Source: Jeotgalibacillus sp. ET6 | GTDB taxonomy: Bacteria > Bacillota > Bacilli > Bacillales > Jeotgalibacillaceae | Reading direction: 5' to 3' | Assembly (NCBI RefSeq): GCF_029667115.1 | Contig: NZ_JARUIU010000002.1 | Span: 666,972-730,971, forward strand | DNA: 64,000 nt | Shown: one piece after another, positions 7,336 to 16,178 of the stretch | Layout: each line of letters begins with the position of its first letter | How positions within the stretch are numbered: position 1 is the stretch's first letter | The notes under the pieces: model-generated | The model's input: only the letters and a program-made list of their open reading frames with translations | Database searches by the model: none | Told to the model about the DNA's origin: nothing | Position numbers and translations under genes: made by a program

Positions 7336-7986
7336 TTACAATTTTTCAAGTGCCGGAACAATATCACTTTCGTCACTGTTTTCAATTTCGATTGACTTAT
7401 TTTTCAATCCATTTATCAATAGAGATTCTACCAGAACAGTGGCGACATCCTCACGCGTGATCGTGCCTTTTTTGTTGGCAAGACTTTTGCTTGCTGTAAT
7501 TTTTCCTTTAGCAGGTTCATCTTCCAGCCCAACAGGACGGATAATAGTATAATCCAGTCCGCTCTGTTTTAAATGTTCATCTGCGTTGTGTTTGGCCTGC
7601 AGGTAGTGATGGAATGTTTCGTTATCTGATGCAACAGATGGGTCATCGGCTCCTATAGAGCTTAGCATAATGAAACGCTCGACGCCTTTTTCTTTGGCAT
7701 AATCGACCGCTTTTTTCGCTCCCTCTTCATCGACTGCAGTTGTTTTTTCTGCACCTGTATCAGGACCTGAACCAGCAGCAAAGATCACTGCGTTTACATC
7801 TTCAAGCGCATAGTCAAATTCACTTTCAAGATCAGCGATAATTGGTCTCGCGCCAAGCTCTTCCATTTTAGGCGCCTGCTCTGTTTTGCGGATCATGGCT
7901 TTAACTAAATGCTGCTCACTCTTCGCAAGCTTTTCCACTACCATTGAACCTGTAGTTCCGTTTGCTCCAATTACTAATACGTGCAT
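7336..7986 (-). CDS. Atypical SDR NAD(P)-binding protein (YhfK-like)
   Basis: This 216-residue protein of the NmrA-like atypical short-chain dehydrogenase group begins with the Rossmann motif GANGTTG (residues 7-13). It has MLSSIGAD near residue 115, in place of the usual catalytic region, and RPVGL further on. It resembles B. subtilis YhfK in length and pattern. Such proteins act as NADPH sensors or flavin/quinone-type reductases; the substrate is unknown. The ATG follows an AAAGGTGATG site. It is a single-gene unit ending in a terminator. Confidence 0.8.
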   Translation of the reverse strand: MHVLVIGANGTTGSMVVEKLAKSEQHLVKAMIRKTEQAPKMEELGARPIIADLESEFDYALEDVNAVIFAAGSGPDTGAEKTTAVDEEGAKKAVDYAKEKGVERFIMLSSIGADDPSVASDNETFHHYLQAKHNADEHLKQSGLDYTIIRPVGLEDEPAKGKITASKSLANKKGTITREDVATVLVESLLINGLKNKSIEIENSDESDIVPALEKL

Positions 7987-8056
7987 AAGACATCACCTTT
8001 CAAATTAAATATATTTAGTTTATATTTACCCGTCAGGTGATGACCTAAACGCAGGA

Positions 8057-9052
8057 TCATTCAAACATCGATGTACTGTGCATTGGCTGCACACGGGCTT
8101 TTGGATCAATGGATGCTTTTGCGTTATTTACGGCCGTAGGTGCTTCTCCAAAACCGGATGCAATCAATTTTACTTTGCCGTCATAGGTGCAGATATCACC
8201 CGCTGCGTAGATCCCAGGTATATTCGTTTCCATACGGGAGTTAACCACAATGGAATTTTTCTCTATTTCTAGACTCCAGTTTTTAATAGGGCCTAATGAC
8301 GAAATAAAGCCGTAATTTACTAAAAGATCATCTAAATCTACCGTAATGGTTTCTTCTTCGCGTCCTTTTTGAAGCGTGAGAGACTTGATTTGATCTTCAA
8401 GCGTTTCAAAGCCAACAGGGGTATATGGAGTCATAATATTCACGCTGGAATTCATCAGCTGTTCAACACTGTGTTCGTGTGCACGGAATTTATCTCTTCT
8501 GTGGACAAGAGTGACAGAGGCTGCAATCGGTTCAAGCATAAGGGCCCAGTCTACCGCTGAGTCGCCGCCGCCGCAAAGCACTACATTGCGTCCTGTGAAT
8601 TCTTCCAGATTTGGGACAAAATAATGAAGGTTTTTGCCTTCAAAATCCGTTAATCCGTCCAGATCCAGTTTTCTTGGCTGGAATGCACCATTTCCTGCTG
8701 TAATAATAATCGTGCGGGTATGATGGATTTCGTCGTTTGTTGTTAAAGTAAATGTTCCGTCTTCCAATTTTTCTACATTGACGACTTCCTGGTTTAAGCA
8801 GACAGTTGTCTCAAAACGCGACATCTGCTCTTCAAGATTATCGACGAGCTCCTGTGCGCGTACTTTTGGAAACCCTGCAACATCATAAATATATTTATCC
8901 GGATATAAAGTGGACAGCTGTCCGCCCAGCTGAGGCAGGCTTTCAATTATTTTCACACTGGCCTGGCGCATTCCGCCATAAAAAGCTGTAAACAGCCCGA
9001 CCGGACCGCCGCCAATTACGGTAATGTCGTAGATCTTTGTATCTTCTTTCAT
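8057..9052 (-). CDS. yumC: Ferredoxin/flavodoxin--NADP+ reductase (YumC)
   Basis: This is a 331-residue thioredoxin-reductase-like ferredoxin-NADP reductase. The FAD motif [16 protein letters not shown] is at the N-terminus, the NADPH motif [11 protein letters not shown] is in the middle, and [10 protein letters not shown] is near the C-terminus. It lacks the redox CxxC of thioredoxin reductase, as YumC does. The ATG at 9052 is chosen because GGAGGGATT lies at the right distance; an upstream ATG adds five residues. It supplies electrons between NADPH and ferredoxin or flavodoxin. Confidence 0.93.
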   Translation of the reverse strand: MKEDTKIYDITVIGGGPVGLFTAFYGGMRQASVKIIESLPQLGGQLSTLYPDKYIYDVAGFPKVRAQELVDNLEEQMSRFETTVCLNQEVVNVEKLEDGTFTLTTNDEIHHTRTIIITAGNGAFQPRKLDLDGLTDFEGKNLHYFVPNLEEFTGRNVVLCGGGDSAVDWALMLEPIAASVTLVHRRDKFRAHEHSVEQLMNSSVNIMTPYTPVGFETLEDQIKSLTLQKGREEETITVDLDDLLVNYGFISSLGPIKNWSLEIEKNSIVVNSRMETNIPGIYAAGDICTYDGKVKLIASGFGEAPTAVNNAKASIDPKARVQPMHSTSMFE

Positions 9053-9239
9053 TCTTAATCCCTCCATATAAATGAAACCATCCCTTTTAAAAGGCGATTT
9101 CTTGCCTATAATAAACTTTTACACCTTACGTATTTTATCATACTCTTTTTTTAAAGCCCACTTTCCTGCTGTACTTTAGATAAAATCAATAGGCATCTGT
9201 AGCAAGACTATCTAAGTATTCTGATTTCCATCATAAACC

Positions 9240-9340
9240 TTGAAAACTTGACAAAAAAGGGCTATGATTGGGTAAGATACTATGCAGATCATAGAAACAC
9301 GAGAGAGGTTTGCTATTTTCTTTCGTGAATATTATCACAA
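9240..9340 (+). promoter_or_regulatory. yumB promoter and Rex-type operator
   Basis: TTGAAA (9240-9245) and TATGAT (9263-9268), 17 bases apart, form a promoter; an alternative TTGACA at 9248 with TAAGAT has 19-bp spacing. Downstream, TCGTGAATATTATCACAA at 9323-9340 matches the Rex box TTGTGAA-N4-TTCACAA at 12 of 14 defined positions. Rex senses NADH/NAD+ and represses an NDH-2 operon in B. subtilis. The leader also holds a GCGATGG/CCATCGC hairpin near 9361-9386. Confidence 0.65.
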
Positions 9341-9413
9341 ACTATTTAAATATGGGCTTCGCGATGGCGCCTTAACCACCATCGCAATACAATGTAAAGG
9401 TGAAGTGATCCGA

Positions 9414-10628
9414 GTGAAGAGACCTACAGTAGTTGTCCTGGGAGCAGGATATGGAGGATTATCCGTTATTACTAAGCTTCAAAAAATGGTCAGTGCAGAT
9501 AATGCAGATATTATTTTAGTTAATAAAAATGATTACCATTATGAAACAACCTGGCTGCACGAAGCATCAGCAGGAACGATGCACCATGATAAAGTAAGAT
9601 ATGACATTGGCGGTGTTTTGGATAAAGGGAAAGTAAACTTTATCAAAGCAAGTGTTGAAAACATTGATACTGCTGCACAAAAAGTCATTACCGACAAATC
9701 CGAAATTGCCTATGATTATTTAGTAGTAGGACTAGGATTTGAAGGCGAAACGTTTGGCATTCCCGGTTTAAAAGAACATGCATTCTCCATTGCCAATATT
9801 AAAGCAGCGCGTCAAATTCGCGAACATATTGAATATCAATTTGCGACTTACAGCATGGAAGAAGTAAAGGATCCTTCCCGTTTAACAATTGTTGTCGGAG
9901 GAGCCGGATTTACAGGAATCGAGTTCCTGGGCGAGCTTGGGGAACGTGTTCCTGAACTATGTGCTGAATACGATATTGATCCGCAAGCCGTTCGGATTTT
10001 ATGTGTAGAAGCAGCTCCAATGGTATTGCCTGGATTTGATAAAGAGCTTGTTGATTACGCTGTTTCTCATCTTGAAAGCAAAGGCATTGAGTTTTCGATT
10101 GGAACGCCTGTTGTGGAAGCAACTCCTGAAGGTGTGAAAATCAAAAGAGATGAAGATCAGTTTGAAGAAATTAAATCTCATACAGTCGTTTGGGCTGCCG
10201 GCGTAAGAGGAAATCCAATCATTGAAAAAGCTGGATTTGAAAATATGAGAGCACGTATTAAAGTAGATCCTGATCTTCGTGCCCCTGGTCATAACAATGT
10301 ATTTATCGTTGGGGACTGTGCACTGATGATCAACCCTGAAAATGACCGTCCATTCCCTCCTACTGCTCAGATCGCTATGCAGCAGGGAGCACATATCGCT
10401 CATAACATCACTGCCCTTCTTAAAGGGGAAGAGCTTGAGCCATTCGCTCCTGACTTAAAAGGAACAGTATGTTCTTTAGGCGGAAACGAAGCAATTGGCG
10501 AAGTGTTTGGCAGAAAGATTACAGGCAAACGTGCTGCGATCATGAAAAAAGTGATCGACAACCGTGCCCTTCTTATTCTTGGTGGACCAGGACTTGTATT
10601 TAAAAAAGGAAAATTAAATATTTTATAA
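9414..10628 (+). CDS. yumB: Type II NADH dehydrogenase (NDH-2; YumB/YjlD-like)
   Basis: This is a 404-residue NDH-2 that oxidises NADH and reduces menaquinone at the inner face of the membrane without pumping protons. It has the FAD motif GAGYGGLS, the NAD motif [17 protein letters not shown], the FIVGDCA motif and a C-terminal amphipathic tail. The frame is open to 9282, but GTG at 9414 ([12 protein letters not shown]) matches the family start and lies 11 bases after AAAGGTG; GTG at 9405 is an alternative. A Rex-like box lies in its leader. Confidence 0.92.
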   Translation: MKRPTVVVLGAGYGGLSVITKLQKMVSADNADIILVNKNDYHYETTWLHEASAGTMHHDKVRYDIGGVLDKGKVNFIKASVENIDTAAQKVITDKSEIAYDYLVVGLGFEGETFGIPGLKEHAFSIANIKAARQIREHIEYQFATYSMEEVKDPSRLTIVVGGAGFTGIEFLGELGERVPELCAEYDIDPQAVRILCVEAAPMVLPGFDKELVDYAVSHLESKGIEFSIGTPVVEATPEGVKIKRDEDQFEEIKSHTVVWAAGVRGNPIIEKAGFENMRARIKVDPDLRAPGHNNVFIVGDCALMINPENDRPFPPTAQIAMQQGAHIAHNITALLKGEELEPFAPDLKGTVCSLGGNEAIGEVFGRKITGKRAAIMKKVIDNRALLILGGPGLVFKKGKLNIL

Positions 10629-10632
10629 TAGT

Positions 10633-10659
10633 AAGAGCTGCTTTCGCGGCTCTTTTTTC
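10633..10659 (+). terminator. Terminator of yumB
   Basis: AAGAGCTGC and GCGGCTCTT form a hairpin with a TTTC loop, followed by Ts. Confidence 0.85.
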
Positions 10660-10773
10660 TATAGTAAAATGCAAAAAACTTGTTCAGGTTCGGCCTTTTT
10701 GAAGTATGTTGCATATTATAAGCTGGACCGTGATGAATCAATCTATAAACTTTGACGGGGAGATTATAATGAT

Positions 10774-11265
10774 ATGAAAAAAAAGAGAGAAAATGTCTGG
10801 TTGGCTGTTGCAGGGCTGGTGTTGAATGAGAAGGGTGAATGGCTCGTCGTTAAAAAGAAGTACGGCGGCCTGAAAGGAGTCTGGTCGCTGCCTGCAGGGT
10901 TTGTGGAGGCAGGGGAGACTGCAGATCAGGCAGTTCAACGCGAAGTTTTAGAAGAAACAGGTGTGAAGGCAGAAGTTGGAGAAGTGATTGGATTAAGAAG
11001 TGGAGTCATAGGTGCTGAAATTAGCGATAATATGATCATCTTTTCTCTTGTATGCAGAAAGCAGATTCACTCGCTTCAAGCCCAGGAAGGGGAAATTGCA
11101 GAAGTTCAATGGATGTCACCTCATAAGCTTGAAAAAGACCCTCGTGTCTCTCAAATGATTCCTGCGATGATTCAGCATATGCGTTCGCAGGGCTTAAAAA
11201 GAAGCCCGCTGGTAAATCCAGGAGACCATTTTGACTATACCTCTTACCACCTCTTTTTAGGATGA
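10774..11265 (+). CDS. NUDIX hydrolase
   Basis: This 163-residue protein has the complete Nudix box GFVEAGETADQAVQREVLEETGV (residues about 48-70), including the metal-binding REVLEE. NUDIX enzymes split nucleoside diphosphates linked to another group; the target here cannot be predicted. The ATG at 10774 follows a GGGGAG site. It lies between yumB and yuiA, where B. subtilis has similar small genes. The C-terminal 30 residues beyond the fold are uncharacterised. Confidence 0.9.
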   Translation: MKKKRENVWLAVAGLVLNEKGEWLVVKKKYGGLKGVWSLPAGFVEAGETADQAVQREVLEETGVKAEVGEVIGLRSGVIGAEISDNMIIFSLVCRKQIHSLQAQEGEIAEVQWMSPHKLEKDPRVSQMIPAMIQHMRSQGLKRSPLVNPGDHFDYTSYHLFLG

Positions 11266-11457
11266 GGGGATCCTCAAATGTGAACAAAAATCGAAATATC
11301 CTTACAGTTCTAAATTTTCTGATAATTAAAGAAAAAGAGAGAAAACCCCTATATGTATTCGCTTACATGGACTATTATTGCCTTTTTTGGCCCTTTTCAC
11401 TTTATTATGGGGCGTGCTATAGTTACTCTCAACCACATCAGAGAGGGGATGCTCCTT

Positions 11458-11580
11458 ATGAATAAAATAAAACGAAATTCAAATAAATCATGTGAATATT
11501 GCTCAGGGCAAGGCTACTTTCAATTAAGATTAGGCGGATCAGAAACATGCCCGTCATGTGGAGGAAATGGAAAGAAATAA
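11458..11580 (+). CDS. yuiA: YuiA-like small zinc-finger protein
   Basis: This 40-residue protein has two CxxC knuckles, CEYCSGQGYFQL and CPSCGGNGKK, resembling one DnaJ zinc-finger unit and matching YuiA. The ATG at 11458 follows AGAGAGGGG. A longer frame from 11353 is rejected because it lacks a ribosome site and conservation. A terminator follows at once. Function is unknown; Zn binding is inferred from the cysteines. Confidence 0.85.
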   Translation: MNKIKRNSNKSCEYCSGQGYFQLRLGGSETCPSCGGNGKK

Positions 11581-11605
11581 AAACGCCTCACTCAACTATA
11601 CACGT

Positions 11606-11637
11606 AAACCCGGTCCTGTTTAGGCTCCGGGTTTTTT
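11606..11637 (+). terminator. Terminator of yuiA
   Basis: AACCCGG pairs with CCGGGTT over a loop, then six Ts. Confidence 0.85.
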
Positions 11638-11807
11638 ATTTGGAAAAGTGTACATCACACATCAATGAAAATCTCCTTATAGAGCTAAATTCACCTCTGC
11701 AGGCAGGCTGCTGGCGTTTGTGACAACTGAATGAATTATCCTCAGGATTTATTGCACCTGCCCGTTAAATAAGGTAGACTGTTGAAGTGAATGTGGAGGT
11801 GTGTCGT

Positions 11808-12134
11808 TTGGGGACATTTGGAATCGCGCAATTATTAATCTCGATGCTTCTTTTTCTGGTGCTGTTTTTTGGCATCGGTTTTTTATTAAATATGCTTCTT
11901 CGCATGACCTGGATTATGGCTGTCATTTATCCAGTCATTACAATTTTAATTGTAGATGAGGTTCGCTTTATTCAATATTTCCGTGCTCCTGGTGAGTCCT
12001 TTACAGCATTGGGAAGCCGATTTTCTTCCTTAGCTTTAGCCGATATATTAATATTGTCTGCAGGTATGGCCGGTGCCATTATTGCAGGACTGGTAATGCG
12101 GTGGCTTCGTGCTAACGGTTATCGAATGTTTTAA
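11808..12134 (+). CDS. yuiB: YuiB family membrane protein
   Basis: This is a 108-residue protein with three hydrophobic segments (about residues 5-27, 30-50 and 75-98) and the conserved centre VDEVRFIQYFRAPGESF. It matches YuiB in length and position between yuiA and yuiC. The start is TTG at 11808, eight bases after GGAGGTG; the in-frame GTG at 11787 lies upstream of that site. Its role is unknown. Confidence 0.85.
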   Translation: MGTFGIAQLLISMLLFLVLFFGIGFLLNMLLRMTWIMAVIYPVITILIVDEVRFIQYFRAPGESFTALGSRFSSLALADILILSAGMAGAIIAGLVMRWLRANGYRMF

Positions 12135-12162
12135 AGCTCCCCCAAATGGCGGAGTTTTTTTA
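12135..12162 (+). terminator. Terminator of yuiB
   Basis: GCTCC and GGAGT bracket a small CCAAATGG inner stem, followed by seven Ts. Confidence 0.65.
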
Positions 12163-12301
12163 TTTCTCCTAATAATATCGTTAGCTGTTTATCACTCTAA
12201 AAGCTCTTTATTAAATCGATGGATATGGGACAATCTTCATGAAAAGAGGATTACTAACCATCTATTTGGGTAAATACTAGTTTGAAAGGAGTGATACCAG
12301 A

Positions 12302-12958
12302 TTGACGAAATCTAATCATTTTGCCTCGCACTTGGCAGCTATTTTTGCTGTAGCTATGGTTGTCCTCTTTATTCCTTCCAGTACAAAAGCTGAGGTGACG
12401 GAGTCGTATACAATCGAGCATCCTGATGAAGAGATGCAAAGTGTAGACGTTCTGACCAATTTGCTGCTTGAAGACAGGGATCTTATGCTTCAAGCAAAAA
12501 CTATGGCTGAAAATGAATATACGCATAATTATATAGCCACGAGATTACTTTCAAGTGATCCTTCAGCCGTGCCTGATCATATTAAAAGCTATCCTTCAAA
12601 GGCGGTTACCGCTACAGGCTATACAGCCGGGGAGGAGTCGACTGGGAAAAATCCGGGCGATGACCTATACGGAATTACGTTTTCCGGTGTTGAGGTAGTA
12701 AGAGACACGTATTCTACCATTGCTGCAGATCCAGAAGTTTTTCCAATTGGTTCAATTTTATTTATCCCGGGCTATGGATACGGAGTAGTGGCTGATACAG
12801 GCAGTGCCATTAAAGGAAACATTATTGATTTGTACTACGATACTGTAGATGAAGTATTTAATGAATGGGGCAAACAGCAAGTAGACGTCTATGTCATTAA
12901 AGAAGGGGAGGGCACTTTTACGGAAAAAGAGCTTCTCTCATTAAACGAACCAAAATAA
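12302..12958 (+). CDS. yuiC: Secreted 3D-domain protein (YuiC)
   Basis: This 218-residue protein has an N-terminal signal peptide (hydrophobic [15 protein letters not shown], with likely cleavage after STKA) and a C-terminal 3D domain. The three conserved aspartates fall in the [21 protein letters not shown] and DLYYD stretches. The 3D domain is the catalytic fold of lytic transglycosylases of the Sps/RpfB/MltA type, so it probably cleaves peptidoglycan. The start is TTG at 12302 behind GAAAGGAGTG. YuiC homologues act in Firmicute resuscitation or cell-wall turnover. Confidence 0.88.
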   Translation: MTKSNHFASHLAAIFAVAMVVLFIPSSTKAEVTESYTIEHPDEEMQSVDVLTNLLLEDRDLMLQAKTMAENEYTHNYIATRLLSSDPSAVPDHIKSYPSKAVTATGYTAGEESTGKNPGDDLYGITFSGVEVVRDTYSTIAADPEVFPIGSILFIPGYGYGVVADTGSAIKGNIIDLYYDTVDEVFNEWGKQQVDVYVIKEGEGTFTEKELLSLNEPK

Positions 12959-12995
12959 AAAACGAAGCACAGCGAGGGCTGTGCTTCGTTTTTTT
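12957..12995. terminator. Bidirectional terminator
   Basis: A 13-bp stem AACGAAGCACAGC/GCTGTGCTTCGTT with A and T runs lies between yuiC and the convergent BtuF-like gene. Confidence 0.9.
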
Positions 12996-13803
12996 ATGAT
13001 GTGAATAGTTTAGGCAGTGATATTGATTTATACTGCTGAGGATGCAGCAGGCGTCCAAGCTTCCAGATTCCTTCAATCAAACGGGGGGAGGGACGGCAGT
13101 AGAGGTCTTCCTCTAGAATATGTATCCTGTTTTCTTTCACTGCTTTCAGCTCCGTCCACTGAGGTCTCTTAAGAATGAGCTCCGGTTTTATTTTTTCTTT
13201 TCTGACACCGACCCATGCCAGGCAAATATGGTCAGGGCTGCGGTCATATACATCCTGCCAATCTGTTTGGATACTGGCAAGTTCAACGTCTTTAAACACA
13301 TTCACACCGCCTGCTAGTAAACTGACTTCTGTCAGCCAATTTACAGCGCCTGGCGTAAAGACCGGTTTAGGCCACCATTCCCAGTATAAAGAAGGTCTGC
13401 TGGAAACAGATTGGGAAGCTTTATTGAATTCTTCCAAAATAGCAAGATAGTGTGAATGAACCTCTGAAGCCTTTTCTTCACAGCGGGCAGCTTTTCCAAG
13501 CGTCAGGAGATCCTGACCGATTTCCTCCAGGGTTTGAGGATTTAAAACGATATACGGAAGTTTTCTTTTTTCAAGCTCTTCTATATTCTTTTCCATACCG
13601 GGCACGCTTAACGAAGCCACGATCAGATCAGGTTCCAGCCCCTCCAACCGGTCTATATCGATTGATAAATCAGGTCCCAGTCTTGGCAAATGTTCAATGC
13701 TTTCAGGCCAGTCAGAAAAGTCATCCACACCAATTAAAGATGGTGCTAACCCGAGATAATGCAAAAGTTCTGTATTGCTGGGACACAGTGATGCAATTCT
13801 CAA
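12994..13803 (-). CDS. BtuF-like cobalamin/Fe-siderophore-binding fold protein without signal peptide
   Basis: This 269-residue protein has the two-lobed periplasmic-binding fold of ABC cobalamin/ferric-siderophore binding proteins: RIASLCPSNTELLHYLGL, the LEPDLIVASLS strand and a C-terminal RPSPRLIEGIWKLGRLLHP. It has no signal peptide or lipobox, so it appears cytoplasmic. The start is taken as TTG at 13803 behind AGGTG; GTG at 13812 overlaps that site. No ABC permease is nearby. It could be a cobalamin-binding protein acting away from transport. Confidence 0.78.
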   Translation of the reverse strand: MRIASLCPSNTELLHYLGLAPSLIGVDDFSDWPESIEHLPRLGPDLSIDIDRLEGLEPDLIVASLSVPGMEKNIEELEKRKLPYIVLNPQTLEEIGQDLLTLGKAARCEEKASEVHSHYLAILEEFNKASQSVSSRPSLYWEWWPKPVFTPGAVNWLTEVSLLAGGVNVFKDVELASIQTDWQDVYDRSPDHICLAWVGVRKEKIKPELILKRPQWTELKAVKENRIHILEEDLYCRPSPRLIEGIWKLGRLLHPQQYKSISLPKLFTS

Positions 13804-13828
13804 ATAAAACACCTGCCATTCATCGTCG

Positions 13829-14308
13829 TTATAGTGTTAATAAATAATGGATCAGCAATGTAAGAAGGATCCCGGTTAGTCCGCCAAAGAAAACTTCCAC
13901 CGGCTTGTGACCTAAAAGCTCTTTAAGCTCTTTTCTTTTTTCTTCTTCATCTTTTTCCGTCCACCCTTTTGCTTCCGAAACAAATTTGTTAAAGTCCTTC
14001 AAAAGCTGATTAATGACTGCGGCCTGTTCGCCTGCCTGAAAACGCACACCTGTAGCATCAAACATGGTGATAATCGCAAAAACCGTAGCCAATGCAAATA
14101 CCGGGGATGAAAGTCCGGATTCGAGTGCGATCGCTGTGGCGAGAGCAGTTACCGCAGCTGAGTGAGAACTGGGCATGCCGCCAGTTGAAGTTACGAGGGA
14201 CCAGTCCACTTTTCTAGTGGCAATGAATTGAATCGGTACTTTTACAACCTGAGCAAATAATATGGCAAACAGTGATGCCCAAAGCGGAAAATTCGTAAAT
14301 AGTTCCAT
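13829..14308 (-). CDS. yuiD: Divergent PAP2 family membrane protein (YuiD)
   Basis: This 159-residue membrane protein keeps the PAP2-like GGMPSSHSAAVTALA motif (about residues 43-57). It also has FDATGVRFQAGEQAAVINQ and an acidic-basic loop KDEEEKRKELKELLGHKP before the last membrane segment. It matches YuiD of the divergent PAP2/VanZ-like group, predicted to act on lipid phosphates, though no activity is proven. It has four to five membrane spans. It is divergent from pepA. Confidence 0.87.
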   Translation of the reverse strand: MELFTNFPLWASLFAILFAQVVKVPIQFIATRKVDWSLVTSTGGMPSSHSAAVTALATAIALESGLSSPVFALATVFAIITMFDATGVRFQAGEQAAVINQLLKDFNKFVSEAKGWTEKDEEEKRKELKELLGHKPVEVFFGGLTGILLTLLIHYLLTL

Positions 14309-14402
14309 GAAATGACTGCACCCTCTCTACTGCAAATACTCAATCTGTTTGGGCTATTATATCATATTTTATATGGTTATTCGTGAATGCGCGGTCCGTA
14401 AA

Positions 14403-14431
14403 TCGAAATCGAATGCACTTTTAGGTATAAT
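14403..14431 (+). promoter_or_regulatory. Promoter of pepA
   Basis: TATAAT at 14426-14431 has a weak -35 TCGAAA 17 bases upstream at 14403-14408, 22 bases ahead of the start codon. Confidence 0.5.
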
Positions 14432-14452
14432 AAAAAGTGGAGGTGTTTTGAA

Positions 14453-15961
14453 ATGAAATGGTCCGTACATAACGAAAACCCGCTTGAATCTTCACACGAT
14501 TACTTAGTTGTAGGGTTATGGAACAAATCTTCACAATTTGAAGGCATTTTAGAAGAGCTGAACAAGGAGCTCAATGGAGAATTAACCGCGCTTGTTAAGG
14601 AAGGAGATCTTTCAACAAAAGCCAAAACGATTACAAAATTGCCGATGCTCGGAAAAAGCAATGCAAAACGCATTATTTTTGTAGGACTTGGAAACCAGAA
14701 GGAGCTGACGATAGACGGATTGCGTGAGAGCTTTGGTGCGCTGGGAAAAGTATTGAAAAACAGCAGAGTCTCAAGCGTTTCTGTTGCCATAGACAGCTTC
14801 CTGTCTATGGCAATCGAACCATCTGATGCAGGACAGGCATTAACAGAAGGCATTACTTTATCCAGCTATGAATTTGAAGGATACCGTAAAAAGCCTAATT
14901 TGCCGGAAGTGACGCTTGAAGCCATTTCCGTCTGGACCCATACAGACGAACAGGAAATGACGGCTGCCCTGGAAGTAGGGTTTGTATTGGGGGAAGGAAC
15001 AAACTCTGCGCGCACATTGGTCAACATGCCTGCTAATATGCTGACTGCTTCCAAGATGGCAGACTATGCAGTTGAATTAGCTGAGAAATATGGCTTTGAA
15101 AGTGAGATTCTTGGCAAAGAAGAAATGGAATCAATGGGAATGGGCGCTTTGCTTGCAGTAAACCAGGGATCAGCAGAACCGCCTAGAATGATCGTGCTTA
15201 AGCACAAAGGAAGAGACGAATGGACAGATGTACTGGGCCTTGTTGGAAAAGGCATTACATTTGATACTGGGGGCTATTCCATTAAGCCAAAAGATGGCAT
15301 AGTCGGAATGAAAGCAGATATGGGTGGAGCCGCAGCTGTTCTTGGCGCAATGGAAGTGATTGGCCGTCTTCAGCCTGAGCAAAATGTTGTCGCAGTGATT
15401 CCGGCTACAGATAATATGGTCAGTTCAAAGGCCTTTAAACCTGATGACGTTATTACTTCTTTAAGCGGCAAAACCATTGAAATTTTAAATACAGACGCTG
15501 AAGGACGTCTTGCTCTTGCGGATGGAGTAACCTACGCGAAGCAGCACGGCGCCAACTATATTGTGGACGTTGCTACACTGACAGGCGGTGTAATCGTAGC
15601 ACTCGGACTGGATAAGACAGGTGCACTTACGAACAACGAAGAATTGTTTGAGCAGGTGCTTGAAGCATCAGCTGAAGCAGGCGAATTTATCTGGCAGCTG
15701 CCATATACGGAAGGCGATAAAAATCGTGTTCGCAAATCACCTGTAGCAGACCTTAATAACTCGCCGGGCAGAGACGGCCACGCTCTTTTTGCCGGGGCAT
15801 TTATTGGAGAGTTTGCAGAGGGTACACCATGGGTTCACCTTGATATCGCAGGAACGGCGACCACAAAATCTGCTCATCACCTTGGACCAGCAGGCGCAAC
15901 AGGAGCCATGACCCGTACACTGGCTCTCCTGATCGAACAATTTTCTCTTAAGCATAAATAA
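14453..15961 (+). CDS. pepA: Leucyl aminopeptidase (M17; PepA/YuiE)
   Basis: This 502-residue M17 metallo-aminopeptidase removes N-terminal leucine and other residues from peptides and works as a hexamer with two metal ions. The C-terminal catalytic domain shows [16 protein letters not shown] (metal and catalytic Lys), [14 protein letters not shown] and the signature [13 protein letters not shown]. The N-terminal half is the macro-like domain. The ATG follows GTGGAGGTG. It is a single-gene unit with its own promoter and terminator. Confidence 0.95.
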   Translation: MKWSVHNENPLESSHDYLVVGLWNKSSQFEGILEELNKELNGELTALVKEGDLSTKAKTITKLPMLGKSNAKRIIFVGLGNQKELTIDGLRESFGALGKVLKNSRVSSVSVAIDSFLSMAIEPSDAGQALTEGITLSSYEFEGYRKKPNLPEVTLEAISVWTHTDEQEMTAALEVGFVLGEGTNSARTLVNMPANMLTASKMADYAVELAEKYGFESEILGKEEMESMGMGALLAVNQGSAEPPRMIVLKHKGRDEWTDVLGLVGKGITFDTGGYSIKPKDGIVGMKADMGGAAAVLGAMEVIGRLQPEQNVVAVIPATDNMVSSKAFKPDDVITSLSGKTIEILNTDAEGRLALADGVTYAKQHGANYIVDVATLTGGVIVALGLDKTGALTNNEELFEQVLEASAEAGEFIWQLPYTEGDKNRVRKSPVADLNNSPGRDGHALFAGAFIGEFAEGTPWVHLDIAGTATTKSAHHLGPAGATGAMTRTLALLIEQFSLKHK

Positions 15962-15973
15962 AAAGGTTGAATG

Positions 15974-16001
15974 AAAAAGGCTCCCGTTGTGGAGCCTTTT
16001 T
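15974..16001 (+). terminator. Terminator of pepA
   Basis: AAAAAGGCTCC pairs with GGAGCCTTTTT. Confidence 0.9.
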
Positions 16002-16051
16002 CACATTACCGCACAAAAGGGGACAGGCCCATTTTTGTGCGGTAATGTGAA
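16000..16051. repeat. Perfect 19-bp inverted repeat
   Basis: TTCACATTACCGCACAAAA at 16000-16018 is exactly complementary to 16033-16051, with a 14-base loop containing GGGGACAGGCCC. It begins inside the T run of the pepA terminator. It has no T run of its own, and I see no gene for it. Confidence 0.85.
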
Positions 16052-16078
16052 GAAACATTCCGACTTTTTGCCCTTTCG

Positions 16079-16146
16079 TTGACACAGGGAGAGGGGTTTG
16101 ATAATGTATGGGAGGGTTTAACACGTTACTTGTTTAGTATACTAAA
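16079..16146 (+). promoter_or_regulatory. yuiF promoter region with palindromic operator candidate
   Basis: TTGACA at 16079-16084 is followed by TAATGT at 17 bases (or GATAAT at 15). The perfect palindrome TTTAGTATACTAAA lies at 16133-16146, between this promoter and the start codon at 16179. No regulator gene is adjacent. Confidence 0.5.
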
Positions 16147-16178
16147 GAGTTAATTTATAGATCGAGAGGCTGATTGGT

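Noticed and set aside
9999..10403. 134-codon minus-strand frame within yumB
   Set aside because: It overlaps a clear NDH-2 gene in antisense and has no ribosome site.
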